The notes beneath the pieces were generated by a model. That model saw only the letters and a program-made list of their open reading frames with translations. It was not told the origin of the DNA and did no database searches. This document shows, in pieces, positions 31,432-39,691 of a DNA stretch of 64,000 nt. Position numbers and translations under genes: made by a program. Positions within the stretch are counted from its first letter, which is position 1. Every line of letters begins with the position of its first letter. This DNA comes from Sva-07 sp963715285 (GTDB taxonomy: Bacteria > Actinomycetota > Acidimicrobiia > Acidimicrobiales > Ilumatobacteraceae), in the NCBI GenBank assembly GCA_963715285.1, contig CAVQRU010000003.1, positions 62,001-126,000 of the forward strand, given 5' to 3'.

Positions 31432-33272
31432 GATGTCGACACCTCGCTCACGAAGTCCGGTGTCGCCGCACGCCCCGGTACCGCCGCGATCTCCGACGCA
31501 TCGGATCGGTCGGCCTCGAACGCCTCGACCAGGTCCCGATACGGGGCGGTCGACGCCATCAGCTCGTCGTGGGTGCCGTGCGCCGCCACTCGCCCGTCGG
31601 CCACGAACACGACGTCATCGGCCAGGGCGATCGTCGAGGGACGTGATGCGACGAGCAGTACGGACGAGTCCGCCAGATCGTGACGCAGGTTGTCGAGCAC
31701 GATCGCCTCCGTCGACGGATCGAGCGCCGAGGTGGTGTCATCGAGCACGAGCAGCGACGGCCGGCGAACGAGCGCGCGAGCCAACGCGAGTCGCTGACGT
31801 TGGCCGCCGCTGAGACTCACCCCGCGTTCACCGACGATCGTGTCGAGCGCGAGCGGGAGCCGCTCGACGAACTCGGCGGCGGCAGCCAGACGAAGCGCTT
31901 CCCAGACCTCCTCGTCGGAGAATGCGTCGCCGAGACGGACGTTGTCGCGGACGGTCCCTCCCATCAGGAACGCCTCCTGGAACACGATGCATCGTGGGCC
32001 GTCGGCCAGTGCGACGGTGCCCGTCGACGGCCCGACGAGCCCGATGGCGAGCTGGGCGAGCGTCGACTTGCCCGACCCGGTCGGCCCGACCAGGGCGGTG
32101 ACGTTGCCGACGGGCAGCGAGACCGACACGTCGCGAACGGTGGGTGGGCCGTCGCCCTCGTGGGCGAACGACACGCGGTCGAACGTGATACCCATACCGG
32201 TCGGCGCGGTTGCGATCCGATCGACGGGATCCGGCTCGATCGGCTCCTGCAGGACCTCCTGGATCCGGTTCCACGCCGAGATCGAGCGAGGGAGCTCCGA
32301 CAGCGTGAAGCCGATCAGGCGCAGCGGGAACACGAGCAGCGTGAACAGGAAGATCACACCGGACACCTCACCGACGGTGACATCGCCGGACCGGACGCGC
32401 ACGGCGCCGATCACCACGAGCAGGATGTTGGTCAACGACGGGATCACGTCGAGCAACGCCTCGAACCAGGTCCGCAGGCGGATCGCCTTCACACGAGACC
32501 CGCGCACCTGGTCGGCGAGACCGGCCAACCGCTCGGTCTCGCGCTCCTCGGCCCCGTAGGACTTGACCAGTTGCACCCCCTCGAAGCTCTCGTGGACCCC
32601 AGCGGAGAACTCGCCGAGCTGGTGCTGCGCGCGGGCGAAATGCGCGGACACCGACCGTTCGTAGACGACGTTGGTGACCACCAGGAGCGGGAAGACGACC
32701 ATCGCGACCACGCCGAGCGGCCAGTCGATCACCAGCATCCAGAGCGTCGAGACGACCACCATGATCACCGTGCCGCTGGCGAACGGAATCGGAGCGAGGA
32801 CGCCGACGGTGGCCTCGGCGTCGACGCCGGCGCGCGCGACGAGGTCGCCGTCGGCGCGGCGATTGTGCCAGCTCATCGGCTGGTGGATGTACCGGTCGAC
32901 GACTGCGTTGCTGTAGATCTGGGCGACGCGCCACTGCGTGATCGAGGCAAACGTTCGCCTGACCACGATCGCCACCGCCCGAACCACCCCGATGCCGAGC
33001 ACGAGCGACAGCCCGGCCACCACCGTGTCGGTGGCGACCTCACCGTCCTCGAACCGTGGCACGACGACGTTGTCGATCACCCAGCTGATCGCGAAGCTCG
33101 ACGCCACCGTCAGCAGGGCGAAGACCGCGGCGCCGCTCACCGCGATCGCGAACAGCTTCGGCTGCAACCGGACCATCGACCAGATGAAGTGGGCGTTGCG
33201 CCGAGCGCGCGCGGTCGCGCCGATCCGCCGGTCGACGCTTCCCACGCCCGATTCGTCGACCTGCTCGTTCAC
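31428..33272 (-). CDS. ABC exporter subunit with degenerate catalytic Glu
   Basis: A 614-residue half-transporter, six helices (about 35-335) plus ATPase domain. Walker A GPTGSGKST (near 397), signature LSGGQRQR (near 486), but Walker B reads LLVLDDTTSALD: Asp replaces the catalytic Glu. The H-loop is also altered (VASRPSTIA instead of IAHRxST). This is the inactive-site partner seen in heterodimeric exporters such as TM287/288. Its GTG start lies 43 bp from the divergent gene at 33316. Confidence 0.92.
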   Translation of the reverse strand: MNEQVDESGVGSVDRRIGATARARRNAHFIWSMVRLQPKLFAIAVSGAAVFALLTVASSFAISWVIDNVVVPRFEDGEVATDTVVAGLSLVLGIGVVRAVAIVVRRTFASITQWRVAQIYSNAVVDRYIHQPMSWHNRRADGDLVARAGVDAEATVGVLAPIPFASGTVIMVVVSTLWMLVIDWPLGVVAMVVFPLLVVTNVVYERSVSAHFARAQHQLGEFSAGVHESFEGVQLVKSYGAEERETERLAGLADQVRGSRVKAIRLRTWFEALLDVIPSLTNILLVVIGAVRVRSGDVTVGEVSGVIFLFTLLVFPLRLIGFTLSELPRSISAWNRIQEVLQEPIEPDPVDRIATAPTGMGITFDRVSFAHEGDGPPTVRDVSVSLPVGNVTALVGPTGSGKSTLAQLAIGLVGPSTGTVALADGPRCIVFQEAFLMGGTVRDNVRLGDAFSDEEVWEALRLAAAAEFVERLPLALDTIVGERGVSLSGGQRQRLALARALVRRPSLLVLDDTTSALDPSTEAIVLDNLRHDLADSSVLLVASRPSTIALADDVVFVADGRVAAHGTHDELMASTAPYRDLVEAFEADRSDASEIAAVPGRAATPDFVSEVSTS

Positions 33273-33301
33273 ACGACGTTTCTACCAGCGACCGTCCGCC
33301 A

Positions 33302-33307
33302 TATCGT
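33302..33307 (+). promoter_or_regulatory. -10 element of the 33316 gene
   Basis: TATCGT ends 8 nt before GTG 33316. Confidence 0.5.
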
Positions 33308-33315
33308 CAAGCATC

Positions 33316-33894
33316 GTGACGACCGACTCGACGACGCAGCCTCCGCCGGAGTCCGCGATCCCCAGTCACATTCCGGGGGCCGAACCCGGACCGTGGCGGC
33401 GGTCCCGGACCCGCAAGGTGCTCCTGGTCACGGCGATCGTCGGGCTGATCGTGTTCTGGATCTGGGCGCTGTTCTTCGCGTCCAAGGAGGCCGTCAACAA
33501 GATCGACGACCGGGCGTGGGCTGCCCGTGCCGAGACGATCTGCGCCCGCTACGACCTCCAGATCCGCGCGCTCGAGGCGGAGAGCTCCACCGATCTCCAG
33601 GTGCGAGCGGCGCTCGTCGTCGAATCGACCGATCTGCTGTCGGACATGCTCGACGAGGTCGTTGCGGTCGCCCCCTCGGACGAGAAGGGCCAGGCGATCG
33701 TTCCCGCATGGGAGGACGACTACCGCACCCTGCTCGCCGATCGCTACCGCTACGCCGACCAACTGGCGAGCGGCCAGGACGGTCCGTTCACCGAGACCGC
33801 CGTACAGGGTGTGCCCATCACCGAGCGGATCGAGACCTTCGCCGGCGACAACGAGATGCCCAGCTGCGGACCACCCCGTGGTTCGATCGTGTGA
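33316..33894 (+). CDS. Hypothetical single-pass membrane protein
   Basis: A 192-residue protein: a Pro-rich basic N terminus, one transmembrane segment (about 38-58; VLLVTAIVGLIVFWIWALFF), then an outside helical domain (about 60-192). The latter includes WAARAETICARYDLQI and ends near CGPPRGSIV. The two cysteines may pair. No family is recognised. GTG 33316 follows TATCGT by 8 nt. Its TGA abuts the TGA of the convergent acyltransferase inside a perfect 22-bp palindrome. Confidence 0.6.
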   Translation: MTTDSTTQPPPESAIPSHIPGAEPGPWRRSRTRKVLLVTAIVGLIVFWIWALFFASKEAVNKIDDRAWAARAETICARYDLQIRALEAESSTDLQVRAALVVESTDLLSDMLDEVVAVAPSDEKGQAIVPAWEDDYRTLLADRYRYADQLASGQDGPFTETAVQGVPITERIETFAGDNEMPSCGPPRGSIV

Positions 33895-33905
33895 TCACAC
33901 GATCG
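33884..33905. terminator. Perfect 22-bp palindrome centred on two convergent stop codons
   Basis: The 11-nt half cgatcgtgtga is followed directly by its reverse complement. The centre lies exactly between TGA (33892-33894, plus) and TGA (33897-33895, minus). It may act as a bidirectional terminator or a protein site. Confidence 0.6.
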
Positions 33906-34539
33906 TCTTGATCACCTTGGCCGGCACGCCGGCCGCGACGCAGTTGTCCGGCAGGTGCCCGGTGACGACGCTGTTCGCTCCGACCACCACGTGTCGTCCG
34001 ATGACCGCGCCGGGCAGAACGACCGAGCCGTGGCCGAGCCAGGATCCGTCACCGATCGACACCGGCCGTTCAGGCATCACCTGCTTCGAGATGGGCACCT
34101 CGAGATCGAGATATCCGTGATTCTGATCGGTGATGTACACGTGATGGCCCGTCCACACGTCGTTGCCGATCGTGATCTGCAAATGCCCGACGATGCCACT
34201 CCCCTTGCCGATGAGACACCGGTCGCCGATCGAGATGACCGGGTCGGAGACCATCTCCTGGCCGGGCACCATGCCCGCCGACAGCGTGATCTGAGGGCCG
34301 AACAGCGTCCCCGTTCCGATGTGGATGTAGCGCTCGTTGAAGAGCGCGTTCGGCGGGAAGCAGATCACGCTGTCGGGTCCGAATGCACCGAACCGTCGGC
34401 CCCTCCGTGTGTCCGGACCGATGGCGCCGAGTTCGACGGCCGCTTCCCAGGTCCTGATCACCAACTCGCCGCTCGCCCGCTTCACCCCGGTCCGCAGGCG
34501 CTGCACCAGGGTGTCGGGGACGGGCGGGCGCTCGAGCAC
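33895..34539 (-). CDS. Left-handed beta-helix acyltransferase (hexapeptide repeats)
   Basis: A 214-residue LbH acyltransferase. Hexapeptide repeats run from about 65 to 205 (ISIGDRCLIGKGSGIVG, ITIGNDVWTGHHVYI, VSIGDGSWLGHGSVVLPGAVIG). YITDQNHGY contains the probable catalytic His of the NodL/CatB group, and VAAGVPAKVIKTIV is the typical end. The acceptor is unknown; sugars of the envelope are plausible. GTG 34539 follows TAGCGT by 8 nt. It is divergent from the P1 peptidase. Confidence 0.85.
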   Translation of the reverse strand: MLERPPVPDTLVQRLRTGVKRASGELVIRTWEAAVELGAIGPDTRRGRRFGAFGPDSVICFPPNALFNERYIHIGTGTLFGPQITLSAGMVPGQEMVSDPVISIGDRCLIGKGSGIVGHLQITIGNDVWTGHHVYITDQNHGYLDLEVPISKQVMPERPVSIGDGSWLGHGSVVLPGAVIGRHVVVGANSVVTGHLPDNCVAAGVPAKVIKTIV

Positions 34540-34547
34540 GCCAGGGA

Positions 34548-34553
34548 ACGCTA
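34548..34553 (-). promoter_or_regulatory. -10 element of the acyltransferase gene
   Basis: TAGCGT ends 8 nt before GTG 34539. Confidence 0.55.
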
Positions 34554-34573
34554 GTGCGGTGGCCGTCGGTCCC

Positions 34574-34579
34574 TACAGT
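34574..34579 (+). promoter_or_regulatory. -10 element of P1 peptidase-panC
   Basis: TACAGT ends 8 nt before GTG 34588, leaderless and divergent from the acyltransferase promoter. Confidence 0.55.
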
Positions 34580-34587
34580 GAGAGCCC

Positions 34588-35724
34588 GTGACGAGTCCGC
34601 CGAGCGCCCCGCAACTTGCCGCGCCGACCGCGCGGCCACCGTTCGGCTCGATCACCGACGTCCCCGGCGTCGAGGTCGGCCATCACCAGCGCACGGGGCG
34701 GGGATGGCAGACCGGCACCACCGTGGTCTTCGCACGGCAGGGAGCGACCCCGGGCGTCAGCGTGCGCGGCGGAGGTCCCGGCACCCGCGAGACCGACGCA
34801 CTGCACCCGGAGCACCTCGTCGAACGGATTCATGCGATCTGCCTCACCGGTGGGAGCGCGTTCGGGCTGTCGGCAGCCGACGGGGTCGTCGCCTGGCTCG
34901 AGGAGCGCCGACTCGGCTTCCCCATCGGTGACCCCCTCGACCCGATCGGTGTGGTGCCGGTGGTCCCGGCTGCGGTCATCTTCGATCTCGGACGTGCCGG
35001 CCGCTTCGACCATCGACCCGACGCCACGTTCGGACGCCGCGCGATCGGATCGACCCGGGCCGACCAGCGCCGGTGGGGTTCGGTCGGTGCGGGCACCGGG
35101 GCCAAGGCCGGCGGGCTCCAGGGTGGGGTGGGCACTGCCGGTACGGTCGTGACGATCCCGGGCGCGATGATCGGCGCGGAGTGCGGCGACGTCGAGGTCA
35201 CCGTCGGTGCGCTGGCCGTGGTGAACGCGAACGGCTCACCCATCGATCGTGCCACCGGTCTCCCGTGGACCACCCCCGGCCCTGGGCTCCGGCGACCGTC
35301 GAGCACCGATCGCTCCAGGCTCCGGGCGGTGCTCGACGGGCAGCAGCAGGTCGATCTCAACACCACGATCGGCGTGGTTGCGACCTCTGCACGCCTGTCG
35401 AAGGCCGAGGTCGGCAAGTTGTGTGGCGTGGCCCACGACGGCCTCGCCCGGGCCATCCGTCCGGCTCACTCGATGACCGATGGCGACACGGTGTTCGGCC
35501 TCGCAACCGGAGACGTGGGCATCGGCGACGGTCCGGCCGCCATGCGTTCGACCACGTCCCGACCTCGTGCGTTCAATCTCCTCCTCGCCGCGGCCGCTGA
35601 CACCTTCGCCTCGGCGTGTACGCACGCCATCATCAGTGCAACCAGCACGGCGTACGCACCGGCGTACCTCGAACTCTGCCCATCGGTTCGGGCGTCACCC
35701 GGAACACGTCGGGGGACGTCGTGA
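34588..35724 (+). CDS. P1 family peptidase (DmpA/S58 superfamily)
   Basis: A 378-residue Ntn-fold P1 peptidase: GSITDVPGVEVGHHQ near the N terminus, ICLTGGSAFGLSAADGVVAWLEERRLGF, and GSVGAGTGAKAGGLQGGVGTA. Maturation is expected by self-cleavage before a Ser or Thr; LNTTIGVVAT (about 253-262) is the likely cleavage and nucleophile region. Related enzymes release N-terminal amino acids including beta-alanyl residues. GTG 34588 follows TACAGT by 8 nt. It overlaps panC by 4 nt; panC uses beta-alanine, so supply of beta-alanine is an attractive but unproven link. Confidence 0.87.
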   Translation: MTSPPSAPQLAAPTARPPFGSITDVPGVEVGHHQRTGRGWQTGTTVVFARQGATPGVSVRGGGPGTRETDALHPEHLVERIHAICLTGGSAFGLSAADGVVAWLEERRLGFPIGDPLDPIGVVPVVPAAVIFDLGRAGRFDHRPDATFGRRAIGSTRADQRRWGSVGAGTGAKAGGLQGGVGTAGTVVTIPGAMIGAECGDVEVTVGALAVVNANGSPIDRATGLPWTTPGPGLRRPSSTDRSRLRAVLDGQQQVDLNTTIGVVATSARLSKAEVGKLCGVAHDGLARAIRPAHSMTDGDTVFGLATGDVGIGDGPAAMRSTTSRPRAFNLLLAAAADTFASACTHAIISATSTAYAPAYLELCPSVRASPGTRRGTS

Positions 35725-36620
35725 CCACGCCCGTCGAGGCCGCACCGCCGGTGATCGCCGACCCGGTCTCGATGCGCCGATGGTCGAACGACGCTGTCCG
35801 ATCGGGCCGACACGTCGCGCTCGTGCCCACGATGGGCGCACTCCACGACGGCCATCTCGCGCTCGTGCGCGCCGCGAGGGAGCGCGCCGAGCTCGTCGTC
35901 GTGTCGATCTTCGTCAACCCGCTGCAGTTCGGCGAGCCCGCGGACTTCGATCGCTACCCGCGCCCGATCGACGACGACCTCGCAGCCTGCGCCGAAGCCG
36001 GCGTCGATGCCATCTACGCGCCGACGGCAGCCGTCATGTATCCGGACGGCTTCCAGACGCGGGTCGTCCCCGGACCGCTCGCCCACGCGATGGAAGGACG
36101 CAGCCGCCCCGGGCACTTCGACGGGGTGGCCACCGTGGTCACCAAGCTGTTCGCCGCGATCCGGCCCGACGTGGCGGTGTTCGGCGAGAAGGACTTCCAG
36201 CAGCTCGCCGTCATCCGTCAACTGGCGTTCGATCTCGATCTCGGTGTCGACGTCGTCGGTCACCGCACCGTGAGGGAGCCCGACGGCCTGGCGATGTCGA
36301 GCCGGAATCGCCGACTGACGTCTCCCGAGCGGCGCGCCGCGCGTTGCGTACCTCGGGCCGTGCACGCGGCGCGCGAGCGTGCGTCCGAGCCTTCAGCGTC
36401 CGTCGAGGACGTGCTCGCCGCGGCTCGGCAGCCGATCTCGGCCGAACCGCTCGCCGCGCTCGACTACGTCGCCGTGTTCGATGCTCGTGTCCTCAGCGAG
36501 GTGGAGGTGTTCGATCCCGAGCATCGTCGGCCCGGCAACTACCGAGTTGCGCTCGCAGTGCGTCTCGGCAACGTCCGCCTCATCGACAACGCCGACCTGT
36601 TCGACGACCTCGAGATCTGA
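35721..36620 (+). CDS. panC: Pantothenate synthetase
   Basis: A 299-residue enzyme that joins pantoate and beta-alanine with ATP to make pantothenate for CoA. Motifs are PTMGALHDGH (HxGH), SIFVNPLQFG, FDGVATVVTKLF, FGEKDFQQLAVI and the KMSKS-like GLAMSSRNRRL. The C-terminal domain (about 180-295) is present. The GTG at 35721 overlaps the P1 peptidase stop (GTGA). The convergent CPBP protease frame overlaps its last 228 bp. Confidence 0.95.
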   Translation: MTTPVEAAPPVIADPVSMRRWSNDAVRSGRHVALVPTMGALHDGHLALVRAARERAELVVVSIFVNPLQFGEPADFDRYPRPIDDDLAACAEAGVDAIYAPTAAVMYPDGFQTRVVPGPLAHAMEGRSRPGHFDGVATVVTKLFAAIRPDVAVFGEKDFQQLAVIRQLAFDLDLGVDVVGHRTVREPDGLAMSSRNRRLTSPERRAARCVPRAVHAARERASEPSASVEDVLAAARQPISAEPLAALDYVAVFDARVLSEVEVFDPEHRRPGNYRVALAVRLGNVRLIDNADLFDDLEI

Positions 36621-37430
36621 ACCTCCCGGCCGGATCCAGGCGCCATCCTGGAACCGATCGGCGACCCCGGTGAGCACCACCAGCAGCACGACGCCGTTGA
36701 ACAGCGCGTGAGCCACGATGGCGGGCCCCAAGCGACGCAAGAGCGCGGTCGCGACACCGAAGGCGATCCCGACGCTGGACAGCACCACGACCAGCCCCAC
36801 GTTGCCGACCCCGCGCACCGGATCGACGTGTGCTGCACCGAAGAGGACGCCCTGGAGGACGACCACGACGACGAGGTGCAGTCGGCTGCGCAACCCGCGC
36901 ATCACCACCCCTCGGAACACCATCTCTTCGACGAACGGCGCAGCGATCACCGCGGTGATCACGATCGACACCACATACGTCCGGTCGACGTCGACGTCGC
37001 TGATCGCGTTGGTGTTGCTGACGATCGGCAGCCCGAGCGCAATGACGAGCGCCGCGGCCGCGACCTGCGCGCCCAGGGCCCCGAGCCAGACGACCGGTCC
37101 CCAGCCGAGATCGGCCCAGCGCGGCGACAGGCCGATGTCCGGACCGAGCCGACCCGTGGCCCAGCGACGACTCGCGTACCAGCACCACCACACCGACGGC
37201 CCGTAACCGACGGTGGCGAGGAGGAGTACGTACACCGCGACGGGCCAACCCAGGTCGACCACGGCGTCGAGCAGGTACTTCGAAGCGACGAGCGACGAGG
37301 TCAGCACTGCGATCGCCCCGATGGCCGCAACGACCGGAAGCGTCGACTCGACCGGTGGGGAGCTCGGAGCGTCGATCGGTGAGGTCGGCACGGCGGTGCC
37401 AGGCACCGGGGGCGGCAGCGGGCGGCTCAC
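36393..37430 (-). CDS. CPBP family intramembrane metalloprotease
   Basis: A 345-residue membrane protein, with about seven helices in the first 265 residues. The three CPBP (CAAX protease/Abi) motifs are present: VEEMVFRG (EExxxR), VLFGAAH (FxxxH) and HALFN (HxxxN). The substrate is unknown. The last about 75 residues (after RPGGSDLEVVEQ) are read antisense through panC, have no hydrophobic segments and look like an accidental extension after loss of the original stop. The GTG start at 37430 is divergent from the secreted CAP gene. Confidence 0.82.
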   Translation of the reverse strand: MSRPLPPPVPGTAVPTSPIDAPSSPPVESTLPVVAAIGAIAVLTSSLVASKYLLDAVVDLGWPVAVYVLLLATVGYGPSVWWCWYASRRWATGRLGPDIGLSPRWADLGWGPVVWLGALGAQVAAAALVIALGLPIVSNTNAISDVDVDRTYVVSIVITAVIAAPFVEEMVFRGVVMRGLRSRLHLVVVVVLQGVLFGAAHVDPVRGVGNVGLVVVLSSVGIAFGVATALLRRLGPAIVAHALFNGVVLLVVLTGVADRFQDGAWIRPGGSDLEVVEQVGVVDEADVAETHCERNSVVAGPTMLGIEHLHLAEDTSIEHGDVVERGERFGRDRLPSRGEHVLDGR

Positions 37431-37588
37431 GATGCGGTCAAGAAATCGTCACGGATTCGTCAAGGCTCGCCACAACGCTCAAGAACGTACCCGTCGATTC
37501 CGATGCTCCGGTGTCCCGGTGTCGATCGTCATCGCGTCAGCGCTCCCGGCCCTGGCACCGCAACACCCGCCTCAGCCGAAAGACCTCC

Positions 37589-39670
37589 GTGCCAGCAACC
37601 GACTCATCCGAGTTCCCGATCACCCGGAACGTACGCCGCCGACTGGCCGTGGCGTCTGCTGCTCTCGCTGTGGCGATCGGGGGCATCGTCGTCAGCACCG
37701 CCGCCGACACCACCGCCGAGGCAGCCCCGTCGGAGCACGACTGGCTCGGCGTCGTCAACGCCTATCGGGCAGCATCCGCGCTCCCGCCCGTCGTCGAGAA
37801 CTCCGCCTGGTCGGGTGGGGGCCGGAAGCATTCGTGCTGGATGCTGCTGAACGGCATCGCCCACGACGAGCAACCGGGGACCGCCGGCTACAGCGCGGAC
37901 GGAGACGCCGCCGGCAACAGCGGGAACGTCGCCGTCTCGAGCAACGCCGGGGCGACGGCACGTTCGCACGTCGAGCTCTGGATGACCGGTCCGTTCCACG
38001 CCGTCGGCGTCCTGCGGCCGTCCTTGCGCCAGGCCGGCTACGGGATGTGCGCGAGCCCGCCCAACCCCACCAACACCAAGTGGCGGTCCGCCGCGACACT
38101 CGATGTCGTGCGCGGCATCGATGGCGCCACGCCGAAGCCGACGGCCCCCGTCTTCTTCCCCGGCAACGGCACCACGACCAGTCTCACCCGCTTCGTCGCC
38201 GAGTCACCCGACCCGCGCACCTTCTGCGGGTGGAGCGGCCAGAGCGTGGGTCTGCCGCTGATCGCGCTCATGCCGTCACCGCACAACGGTGCCGTCGCCA
38301 CCCTCCATGGGCCGAACGGGCCGATCCCGACGTGCGTGCTGACCCGGTCCAACACCTCCGGCGTGGCGAGCTCGATCCTCGGGGGCGACAACGCCATCGT
38401 CGTGGTGCCCGCCACGCCCCTCACGTCCGGTTCCTACAGGGTCGCTGCGCTGACCGACAACGGCCAAGGAGCGAACTGGTCGTTCTCGGTCGACCCGAAC
38501 GCCCCGCTCACCGGAGGCGTCCCGACAGCGGCAGAGGGACCGGTGCCGGGGCCGCTGGGACGCACCGCAGCGCTCGGCGCACAGACGCCCTTCGAGCCGA
38601 TCACGCCATTCCGGCTCGCCGATTCCCGCAGCCAGCTCGGCCTGGCGCGGCTCGCCGCCAACCAGCAGGTGCGTGTGCGCATCGCTGGTCAGCGAGGGCT
38701 TCCTGCCGACGTGTCGGCGGTGAGCGCGAACTTCACGATCGACCGTTCGAGTTCGGCGGGCTACCTCACTGCGTCCAACTGCAGCGAGGCGACCCCGTCG
38801 GTGTCCACCCTCAACTTCGAAGCGGGCGACCCGGTTTCGAACCAGGCGATCATTCCACTCGACCGCGGCGACATCTGCCTGTTCGCGAGCACGGCGACCG
38901 ACGTGATCATCGACGTCAACGGCTACGTCGCGTCGGGAGCGAGCCAGATGCTCACACCGGTGACGCCGCGCCGGATCCTCGACACCCGCTCCGGACAACC
39001 ACTGCGGCCCGGTTCGGTCCTGCGCGTCGACGTCGAGGGAGGTTCGAGCCCGGCACCGGACGCGGCGGTGGCGGTGGCCGTCAACCTGACCGGCACCGGC
39101 GCCAGCGGGAGCGGCTGGATTCGGGCGTTCCCGTGCGGCGTCGCCGAACCGGATGTCTCGTCGCTCAATCCCCGAGCAGGGCGCGATCGCGCGAACTCGG
39201 CGATCATCCCGACTGGTTCGAACGGCACGATCTGTCTCACGAGCAGCATCACGACCCATGTGATCATCGACATCACCGGCTGGTTCGGCGAGCAGTCGGG
39301 CCGGCAGTTCGTGCCCGTCACGCCGATACGCCTCACCGACACCCGTTCCGCTCACCCCGACCTCAACGGCGGCGGGGCCCGTCTGCTCGAGCCCGGCAGG
39401 GAGTTGCGTGTCCAGGTGGCAGGCTCCCGAGGGATCACCGCCGACGCACGCGCCGTGACCCTGAACCTCGTGGCAACCGACGGGCCCTCCGCCGGCTGGC
39501 TGCGGGTGGTGCCGTGTGGGGGTGCCTCCGACGTCTCGAACCTGAACTACCCCGGCGTCGTCGCAGTCGCCAACGGGGCGAACGTCATGCTCGACGGTCA
39601 GGGGGCCGTGTGCGTGACCACCAGCGCACCCACCCACGTCATCGTCGACGTCACCGGCGTGTGGACCTGA
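37589..39670 (+). CDS. Secreted CAP-domain protein with three C-terminal beta repeats
   Basis: A 693-residue secreted protein. The signal peptide (VRRRLAVASAALAVAIGG, cleavage near AEAA) is followed by a CAP/SCP domain (about 48-170; HDWLGVVNAYRAASALPP, GYGMC). A middle domain (about 175-325) precedes three repeats of about 115-120 residues starting near 333, 455 and 573. Each opens with P-[VI]-TP-x-R-[IL]-x-D-[TS]-R and closes with xHVIIDxTGxx or the like, and has a conserved Cys pair region. Cell-surface adhesion or enzyme anchoring is possible. Start GTG 37589 is chosen because it places the signal peptide properly; the promoter is not clear. Confidence 0.82.
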   Translation: MPATDSSEFPITRNVRRRLAVASAALAVAIGGIVVSTAADTTAEAAPSEHDWLGVVNAYRAASALPPVVENSAWSGGGRKHSCWMLLNGIAHDEQPGTAGYSADGDAAGNSGNVAVSSNAGATARSHVELWMTGPFHAVGVLRPSLRQAGYGMCASPPNPTNTKWRSAATLDVVRGIDGATPKPTAPVFFPGNGTTTSLTRFVAESPDPRTFCGWSGQSVGLPLIALMPSPHNGAVATLHGPNGPIPTCVLTRSNTSGVASSILGGDNAIVVVPATPLTSGSYRVAALTDNGQGANWSFSVDPNAPLTGGVPTAAEGPVPGPLGRTAALGAQTPFEPITPFRLADSRSQLGLARLAANQQVRVRIAGQRGLPADVSAVSANFTIDRSSSAGYLTASNCSEATPSVSTLNFEAGDPVSNQAIIPLDRGDICLFASTATDVIIDVNGYVASGASQMLTPVTPRRILDTRSGQPLRPGSVLRVDVEGGSSPAPDAAVAVAVNLTGTGASGSGWIRAFPCGVAEPDVSSLNPRAGRDRANSAIIPTGSNGTICLTSSITTHVIIDITGWFGEQSGRQFVPVTPIRLTDTRSAHPDLNGGGARLLEPGRELRVQVAGSRGITADARAVTLNLVATDGPSAGWLRVVPCGGASDVSNLNYPGVVAVANGANVMLDGQGAVCVTTSAPTHVIVDVTGVWT

Positions 39671-39691
39671 CGCTCTCGCGAACGCCGGAAC

